Assembly: GCA_030435675.1 (NCBI GenBank)
Contig: CM059624.1
Location: 9,696,769 to 9,760,768 of the forward strand
Direction: 5' to 3'
Length of the DNA: 64,000 bases
Origin: Steinernema hermaphroditum
Lineage: Eukaryota > Nematoda > Chromadorea > Rhabditida > Steinernematidae
Shown here: positions 57,101 to 64,000 of the stretch, piece by piece
Numbering within the stretch: position 1 is the stretch's first letter
How the letters are laid out: each line of letters starts with the position of its first letter
Notes under the pieces: generated by a model
The model's input: the letters and a program-made list of their open reading frames with translations, nothing else
Told to the model about the DNA's origin: nothing
The model's database searches: none
Program-made: the position numbers and the translations under genes

Positions 57101-58325
57101 CGAGTCGTGTCTCATTAGGCAAAGAGGCTGTTTTGGGTCGCCAAATTGAATATCTCCCCTTTTCGGCGATCAAAAGGCGCCCTAGTCGCTTTGCGGCCCA
57201 TAAGCGCGCTTTGAAAAATGACTCTTTTGAACGCTTTCCGATATTCAACTCATTTATCCACTTCCTTTTTCCGCCCTCTCTCTACTTTGGCCTCCCTAAT
57301 AGACCCGAACCGACCGTGTTTTGGGCCACCACCACTGCTTCTTGGCGTTTCGCAACTCCCGGTCGCTCCTCGACTCCAATTATGGGTGCGCGGGCCGAGG
57401 ACCCGGCCCGCGGGCTCTCTCGAGACGATTAATTTCGTCGAATTTGCGTGTGTAGTCCGGGCGATCGATTCGTCCAGGGAACGCTGAGTCATCGGGCTCC
57501 TTTGGCCCTCGGATTCTGGTCCCGCCGAACACGCGGTTAATCCCTCCGAGACCCTTTCAAAACAAAAGACGTCTTTAAAACGAATCATGCACCATTGTTC
57601 GCCTCTAAACCCACTAGAGAATGCCTCCGATTTTTGGTTTCATGTCCAAATTTTTGTTGTGGGGAAACCTCTTACAGTACCTTATGATTCACGAGGGTGT
57701 CGACTAGTCTCTAAGATCTTGATAATCGATTGACAGTTGATAGTGACAACGGTGATAGCTTCTGGGGCACGTTTGCTTCTTTTCCCGAAATCTTCCCTAA
57801 AAGGACATTTTAGCACCATATTCTCAACTATCAAAGGGTCCAGTCAGTTATTTTGATACAAAAAAGGCAATCAAGTTCGATGTAACATAAGCATCTGCTT
57901 GCAGTCTGCCGCTATTTGATTCTTCCAATTTAGGTTGAAAAGATCGAATTAGAAGCATTTTACTCTCAACGATCAGGTTCTCGCCGCTTGACATCTAATT
58001 AGAAGCATCTTACTATCCTGTCCTGATTGTTCAAGCCACACCTTAAAGTACCGTTCGTGTTCGTGTTCTCCGCTAATTCTCCCCAATATTTCGCGCCAAT
58101 TTGGTCCAGCCCATTAGTGTAGAAGAAACCCAAACAAAATTTCGCCCGGTCCTCCGAAAGTTTGGCGCTTCTCAAAGTATAAACAACGCGGCGCCCGAAA
58201 AATGAATGTTTCTTTCTGGACAGTGGCCCCTGGCGGCTTCCCTCCTTAGGGAAGCTCGGTTGCCGGGAGCGACGGCCCACCTGGCGTCCCCATTCGAAAT
58301 TAATTGCGTCGTCGTCTTCGATGTC
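54119..58325. other. Intergenic region before the coiled-coil gene
   Basis: No gene supported over 4.2 kb. TACGGTAG at 55924 and TACCGTA at 56226. A 12-mer direct repeat lies at 57947-58008. Pyrimidine-rich 56.4-57.5 kb gives long open frames without splice sites. Confidence 0.4.
57947..58008. repeat. Direct repeat
   Basis: AATTAGAAGCAT at 57947-57958 and 57997-58008, each followed by TTTACT or CTTACT, spaced 50 nt. Confidence 0.4.
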
Positions 58326-61300
58326 ATGGTGAATTCGGGCCTCCGGAGGACCCTCGAGTCAATTCGCGATGTTTCCGCGGGAGTGTCCAGTTTCACGGGT
58401 GATTGCAGATCCTCCGGAAGAACCCCCGAGTCGCCAGGGGGTGAGGCCTCCGCGATGCAGAAGAACCCCTCGCCTCCGGGCTCCTCCGCCGAATCGCCCA
58501 CTTCGCCCTGTCTCTCCGAAGAGCTCGTCACCGAGAAGTCGGCCAAAATCAAGCGATGGGTGAAGAATCGGCTCCAAGAGGTGAGTCCCCGGACCAGCCT
58601 CCCCGCGCACCGTCCGCCCGATCGTACAAAATCCAATTAGCCAGCTGTTCTTCCATCGTCGCCCCTTCGGATCGCGTTGATTGGATGCGCCGCCGCCACT
58701 CGTTCCGATCGCGCGTAACGCAACACCGCGCAACCTTGCTGGCGTTTGTTTGGACCCGGCTGCTCTCATCCCGGTGATGAGTTCGCCGAATCTCTGGCTT
58801 TCGTTGTTCGATTGTGAATTGTGGCGCAGTCTTAGAATAGTTCACATTTTGTTACCAATCTGTTCAACCTGTCTTCCAATGACGCGCCAAAACATCTCAT
58901 CCAAAACTTTCAAAACTCCTGAAAGCTTCACTGTAGTTTTGTTTCGTTTTCTCCATCTAGGCAATATAGTAAGATGAAAACTGGAATGATCTTAGTATTC
59001 ACTTATTTTACCCTTCGATCTTTTAGATAGAATGGTCCAAAAGACGATATCTTCTTTTTAAACACAAGACCCCATTTCACGGATTCACGTTTTCTGTCCG
59101 CACTCTTTCGAAGCCGCCGAAGCAGGTGGTTTATCCCGTAATCCGTCGAAACGCTCTTCGCCAAACTGGTGTCGCCACTCCACCTGTCCTTCTCCTCCTC
59201 GGCTCACTTTCGCCTCTCGACTTTTTCTCGCCATCCATCTCCGCGAAGACAAAAGCGACGACATTCACACCATTGTGCGAGGAAAGTGCGCGAAACCTTG
59301 AAACCCTTCGAGTGGTCGTTTTTGTCCTCGCCAGCTGCCCATTACCGAATTCCTCTTTCTTCGCGCGTCCTCCCTTTGTTTTCTCTTCGGGAGGTGCCGA
59401 CTCCCCGCCGAGACCCGTCCTCGATTCGCCCCGAGCTCCTTAACACCCTCTCCGTCCGCACCGCTCCCCTAACCGCTCTGATTCGTCCGTTTCCGGTTTC
59501 TTTCTGGCTTAATCCCCCGACTTATGAAAAACGTTCGTCGCAACTGCCGCTTCGGCGCTTTCACGATAAAATCTGAGAATTCAAAAACGGTCCGTTCATG
59601 ACCGGACAAGGTCGTCGGCCGTCGTGTCGCCGTGATTTACATGGAAATCCCTCGGACGATCGATGACAACGTAATATCTGTCCGATAGCGATCGCCCGCT
59701 GGATATTGCCGTGTTTAGGCGTGTCCGACGACCCGGGCGTTCGACAAATATTGCAATTAGCCGCCCGATTTGTTGCTCGCATTGAGTGTCCAGCGAGTAA
59801 TCCGATCGGATTCGCGCCAGGTTTGCTCCCTTGCTGGATTTGGAACGGTTTTGTTGGGTCAGGGCTGCACGGAGTTTAGGTCAAAGAAAAGTTAAAAAGG
59901 CTAATTAGAGGGTAGCGAACTTCTGCGTGGCGCGATCTTATCTCAACTCGCTGAGGAGGAAAGGACTTTGCGTAGTTCTTACAGTAGTAGTAGTGGCCCC
60001 CATCTGACCAATTTCGTCAAAAATTCGGCGCTATGGACACAACCTCCATGACTGAGTCACGTGTTGCCCTATGCCAGAAGTATTTTATATTTTGAAATTG
60101 TCGGTGATTGATACATTCGCAACCAGTTACTCTCCCTCCATAGTCCGGTTCTCTCCGCTCATCTGCCATAACATCGCTTAATCAACTTTTTCAACCGATA
60201 AACAAGTCCTCGATTGCGTTGTCCCCATTCACCGCTCGCGTAACGTTCCTCGACTGCTCTCTGCAAGTGACGTTTTTTGGTCTCTGCAAAGAATCGAGGC
60301 TGCTCAGAGCAGGAACGCCAAACATCGGCTGCTCCCTTGGGAGGCTGGGACTGTAGAACCTCGCCTCTTCGACGTTTCTGGTCACTTTGACTTTTCATTG
60401 CCGATCGTTTTTTCAATCCTTGATACCTTTGCACTCTTTGGATCAAAGGACCTATCTCCTTGTCACAGTTCAAATGACTCAAAAGTTCCCTTCTTGAGGA
60501 AGTTGTCACGACTTCTTTTGTGACTTGCAACCTCAACTGTCACTCAAGAAGTCCTCAAACGGCCCTCCGACGGAGTTCCCCGTCCATGTGTCACCATTTG
60601 GTCGTTCGGAGGTCGTCCAGGGAGAGCGCCACTCCTTCTTCGCCCCGAGGCTCCGTCCACTTTTTTCTCCCCGCAATTTTTTCTCCCCGCGGATTTATGG
60701 GTTCCTCCGCGTGCAGCGCCTCCCAGCGCCCCTTTCCCCTGGCAAGTAACGTAATACTTCGTTTGTGCTCCCCTAATTGGCGCTCGCCTGAACTCCGGCA
60801 CCTCGGAATTATTCATTTCCGTCGCGACTACAACGAGAGTTCTGCAGATTGAACTCCCGCAAAAGGTTCTCTGGGGATTCCCCGGAGGAGACCTCCCTCC
60901 TTCGAGAAGAGCCATTCGATTAGACGACAATTAACCCGCTCCCGAGCCTTGTTTACTTGGCTCTAGCCTAACCGCTTGTTTTTCAGCTCGAAGAGCAGAA
61001 CGAACGTCTCCGCGCCCAGAACCTCAAATGCACCTCGCAGCTGAAGGCGCTCACCTCCTGTGCTGACAAGAATCGCCACTGGAGAAAGTCGCAACTCTTC
61101 TCGCATTCTGTTACGGTGAGTCGTTCTATCGTATGTATCAAAAGCGGCCAAAAGCGTATGAATTCTCAAAAATACAGAAGTGCAAAAGCTAAGGACATCA
61201 ATCACAGTAAGAACTCTTAAAAGCGCTTCAGCTTATCACTCTTCTCCTCTTCTTGGCCACTTTACAGTCGCCGAGGGACTTCTAGGAACATCGGGAAGTA

Positions 61301-64000
61301 ACATGATTTACGGCCTCTCTTATGATAGATCACGATGCATAGACGACCGAATCAGCTGATTGGGTGGTCCTTCGGTTCGTGACTTGACTGTACCTCTGGA
61401 TTCCATAAACAGCTCACTTTCACCCTCCGTTCCCACACCCGACACTGGCTAATCAAACAACGCGTTTCGGAGATACTATGCGATCCGAGTGACTTATCTC
61501 GCTGTCAGATCGGATTTATCGGCGTTTGAACGGAGCCGAGTTGCGACACCCGCGCGCCTCGCCTTCCGCCGCTCCCTCGTCTGTCCACCGTTTTTTGGAA
61601 ACGGATGACTCGGGGCGGATTTAAAATTAATGAACCTTCGGATCACCGTGTTCCCACGCCACTCGTTCCCGTCTTCCTCGGTTTCTCCGCTCATTAATGA
61701 ATTCTTCTCGAGTTTCCTCTTCTTAAACGCCGCGGTAATCTCGTTTCGACTCCGTTTCACTCGGAGTCGTAGAGTGGAAGTTGTAGAGGGCGTTTTTAAA
61801 CAACGCATAAAGGATAAAGATCCGATGCTTCATGATAAAAATGTGCATTACATATCGTATGAAAGGCGGACTAATCTGAAAGGGATAGAAGGGAACAGCT
61901 TTTCATGCTTTATGTTTCATCTTTGAATACATGCAACAAGTCACACTTCTTGGGATAACTCTAGGCGCCGTAAAACCGTCAAACCGTACCGTAGTGCGCC
62001 ATTTATGTCTTTTTGTCCCGAAGTGGGCAGGAGCACTTCTGCGCGCTGGGTTCCGCCGGCGGTGCCATCATAAAAAGAACGCTTTTCGACAGTCGAAGGG
62101 CACGTGTTCATTTGCCTTCTACCATTCAGCGCCTCCCCTCTCTCCACCCTCCGCGCACCCTCAGACGCCTTGGCAAACAAAAAACTCGTCAAAAGGCTTG
62201 TTCGCCGCCCGCAAATCGCGTGTTAATTAATCCGCCTGCAAACGGCGCCCTCTGCGAACTCTTAATCCTCCGAGAGCGCAAACACCGTTTTGTAGTGGCG
62301 ACGCGACTGGTTTCACGCGGTGCCGAAAGGGGCATTAAGAAGGCAGTAACGGAGATAAAGATCTTCAGGCGGCGGGTTCGGTTTGGCTGAAGTCTTTCTC
62401 CGCGCCTTTCCTGTTGTTTTGATCTTTCGTCGCCGTTTTCGCCGAAGTGATAAGACTGTACTTCGGGGATTTTATTTCGCTTAGTCACTTCTTGGGTAAA
62501 CCCTCGGAAAACGAGCCATTCTGGTCCTTTTGAGGGTTCGACTGGTTCCGTGCAATCATCGCCTCACGTCTTTAATCTACTCTTGGCGCCCTCATCAGCC
62601 GCATTTTAACTTTATGACCCCTATCGCGAACACGCATAGCTAGAAATCCATCATCTGCGCACAAGAAATACCAATTCCGTCTGAGTGCACGATACTAAAC
62701 GAGAGCTTAGAGCCGAAATCACCTGTCTTCCTATTCCTGTACTTCCCTAGCCGTGAGGGTACTGTAATACACCCCCTCTGTGTGGGTTCTAAACGACTTC
62801 CGGGTCGAAGAAGTGACCAACTGACCGGCCGTTCGTTTTCCCTCGCTTCTTGTCCCGTAAATAACCCTTGGCGCCGCCGAGTAAACTGATTCTCCCCGCG
62901 TTATTTATCACTTTGGCGAGTAAACAACTCCCAAGAACGCGCCCTCCGCACTTCGCACCTGAGCCTCGCCTCCGAGTGAATATGCTAATTCCGGAGCCTC
63001 TCCCTCCCCGATTCATATTCAAATGGGCATCGATCGGCGTCGTCTTCGCCTCGAATCCCTTCAATCAACTAGTGGGACGCTCTCTCTCTCCACCATTAAT
63101 TTCGGCTGAAAACAATCACTCGGCGTCCCCTCGACGCTATCAGTGGCACGAACACCATCTCGGCGCGGCACTTCATCAATCAGCGCCGAGGGGACAAATT
63201 CGGCGGAAAACGCGCTCCAATCCCTCGGATGTTTGCATGTTTGACGATCGATGTGATGTGCCGGGACGTCCCCGACCAGATTTCACCCAGATCCTTTCTC
63301 GCGCATCCGTCCTTCGGGGTCGTCGCGGCTTTTCCGCGTGATTAATGACCACCCGAGGCCGATGGTCGCCCCAAAAAGCGCCTCTCCTTCCCCTGGCCAC
63401 TCGACGTTTCCTAATTTCCAAATGCATAATACGTTCCTCAGGCCCGCGAGGCTCGCGTTTCACGCCTCGGCGCTCCTCGGACGTCCTCCGCCGACCGACC
63501 CTTAATTACGCCATCGGCTGCCTCCTGGACCTTGGCCACTACCCTGCAGCTGGACAGCGCCTTATTGATCCGCGAACTATTCCGTAACCGTTTTATGATC
63601 CTCATTGCGATTCATAGCGAACGAACGAACAAAAACGGAGCCGTTTTTGCACTTCTCCGAATCAGAATCGCCGTCCAGGGTAATTAATCCTCCGACGTTT
63701 AGTCGCCTCCGCTTGCGAAATTTGTTATTGCGCCGCGATTTGTCGAGATTTGAATAATTGGCGCTGACCCAAAAGTCCAAAAAAAAATCCAAAAGGAAAT
63801 CGACTCTTTGAATCCAAAAGGAAATCGACTCTTTGAGTACGATTCTGCGGAAAAAGCGCGCCCTTTCGTGCCAAGAACGTTCCAGTTCTGGAGCTAAATG
63901 AGTCCGTTTAGGGAGCGCTTCCGACGACGTTGGCCGATCTGATGGACACGGTTGTCGACCGCACTTCGGACGACAGCGGGCTGACCAGCGACGACACGAC
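58326..64000 (+). CDS. Coiled-coil protein, 3' part outside window
   Basis: Not recognised. Exons 58326-58580, 60987-61115 and 63912-64000 (continuing) join in phase 0, with GTGAGT donors and TTTTTCAG/GTTTAG acceptors. The frame stays open upstream of this ATG to 58206, so the start could be earlier or in another exon. Residues 1-60 are Ser/Pro/Gly-rich. Residues about 65-115 form a charged helix: KSAKIKRWVKNRLQELEEQN then ERLRAQN, a likely coiled coil. The third exon is acidic (DSGLTSDD). Heptad pattern and composition suggest a cytoskeletal or signalling scaffold, but I cannot name the family. Introns of 2.4 and 2.8 kb are exceptional next to the 45-nt introns elsewhere in the window and may hide exons or regulatory DNA. 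The second donor reads TTACG|GTGAG, close to the dispersed motif. Confidence 0.7.
61116..63911. other. Long intron of the coiled-coil gene
   Basis: 2.8 kb with no clear internal exon. TACCGTA at 61986. Open frames here (for example 62868-63341) have no convincing acceptor and donor pair in phase 0. Confidence 0.4.
63786..63835. repeat. 25-bp tandem duplication
   Basis: A 25-nt unit beginning AATCCAAAAGG and ending GACTCTTTG occurs twice, exactly and head-to-tail, about 75 nt before the acceptor of the third exon of the coiled-coil gene. Confidence 0.85.

Larger units (their letters stand above)
6431..61992. repeat. Dispersed motif TACGGTA(G), both orientations
   Basis: Sites read by eye (start positions): 6431, 7764, 9011, 13123, 13580, 14469, 16933, 19869, 20130, 25011, 25704, 26040, 27861, 29216, 29236, 29394, 29829, 30512, 31872, 32156, 32378, 32994, 39447, 40769, 45548, 45879, 48746, 48803, 49797, 50195, 50829, 52395, 55924, 56226, 61986. 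A random 7-mer is expected about 8 times on the two strands of 64 kb. The longer form GATTACGGTA recurs at least seven times, and GGGGTACGGTAGCC is identical at 45875 and 55920. About ten sites lie in, or on the edge of, short introns. Confidence 0.7.

Overview
The window is nuclear DNA of a nematode, most likely a rhabditid outside Caenorhabditis. The protein-coding genes are recognisable nematode orthologues: eat-6, ceh-22, efl-3, a TWK potassium channel, a phospholipase C-beta and an FMRFamide-receptor-like GPCR. They are cut by very short GT-AG introns, mostly 39 to 50 nt, with TTTCAG-type acceptors. Several starts lie a few bases after an isolated acceptor, as expected for spliced-leader trans-splicing. 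Third codon positions in the genes are C/G rich. No tRNA, rRNA or CRISPR could be supported; one degenerate tRNA-like element is noted.

Layout. 2-3192 (+): Na+/K+-ATPase alpha subunit (eat-6), cut by the window start. 3553-5262 (-): tandem-BRCT nuclear protein of MDC1/PAXIP1 type. 5909-6767 (+): unknown 221-residue protein. 7008-7504 (-): small unknown gene, divergent from an unresolved plus-strand coding region (7555-9142). 12140-15166 (+): TWK channel with a long cytoplasmic tail. 23891-29456 (+): phospholipase C-beta, with a complete antisense gene for a secreted protein (25477-26139) inside its longest intron. 31293-33334 (+): ceh-22 (NK-2 homeobox). 33555-34907 (-): a two-domain RNase H-fold protein that has lost most catalytic acids. 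35993-37977 (-): efl-3 (E2F7/8 type). 40403-41005 (+): secreted Gly/Leu-rich protein. 41064-43064 (-): peptide GPCR. 53857-54118: broken long-chain acyl-CoA synthetase fragment. 58326-64000 (+): start of a coiled-coil gene that runs off the window.

Large stretches (9.1-12.1, 15.2-23.9, 43.2-53.8 and 54.1-58.3 kb) hold no gene I can support. Neuromuscular and developmental genes such as twk, PLC-beta, ceh-22 and the GPCR often have long flanks, so regulatory content is plausible but not shown.

The most striking unexplained signal is a dispersed short motif, TACGGTA(G), found in either orientation at 35 or more places, many inside the tiny introns and some directly on splice donors. The other main observations are the catalytically dead double RNase H protein, the nested antisense gene, an imperfect 34-bp inverted repeat at 7.9-8.0 kb, a duplicated splice acceptor at 7.4 kb, and several 45-nt introns that are in frame and free of stops. 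Exon coordinates were built by hand from splice consensus, reading-frame phase and homology; they have not been tested against transcripts.
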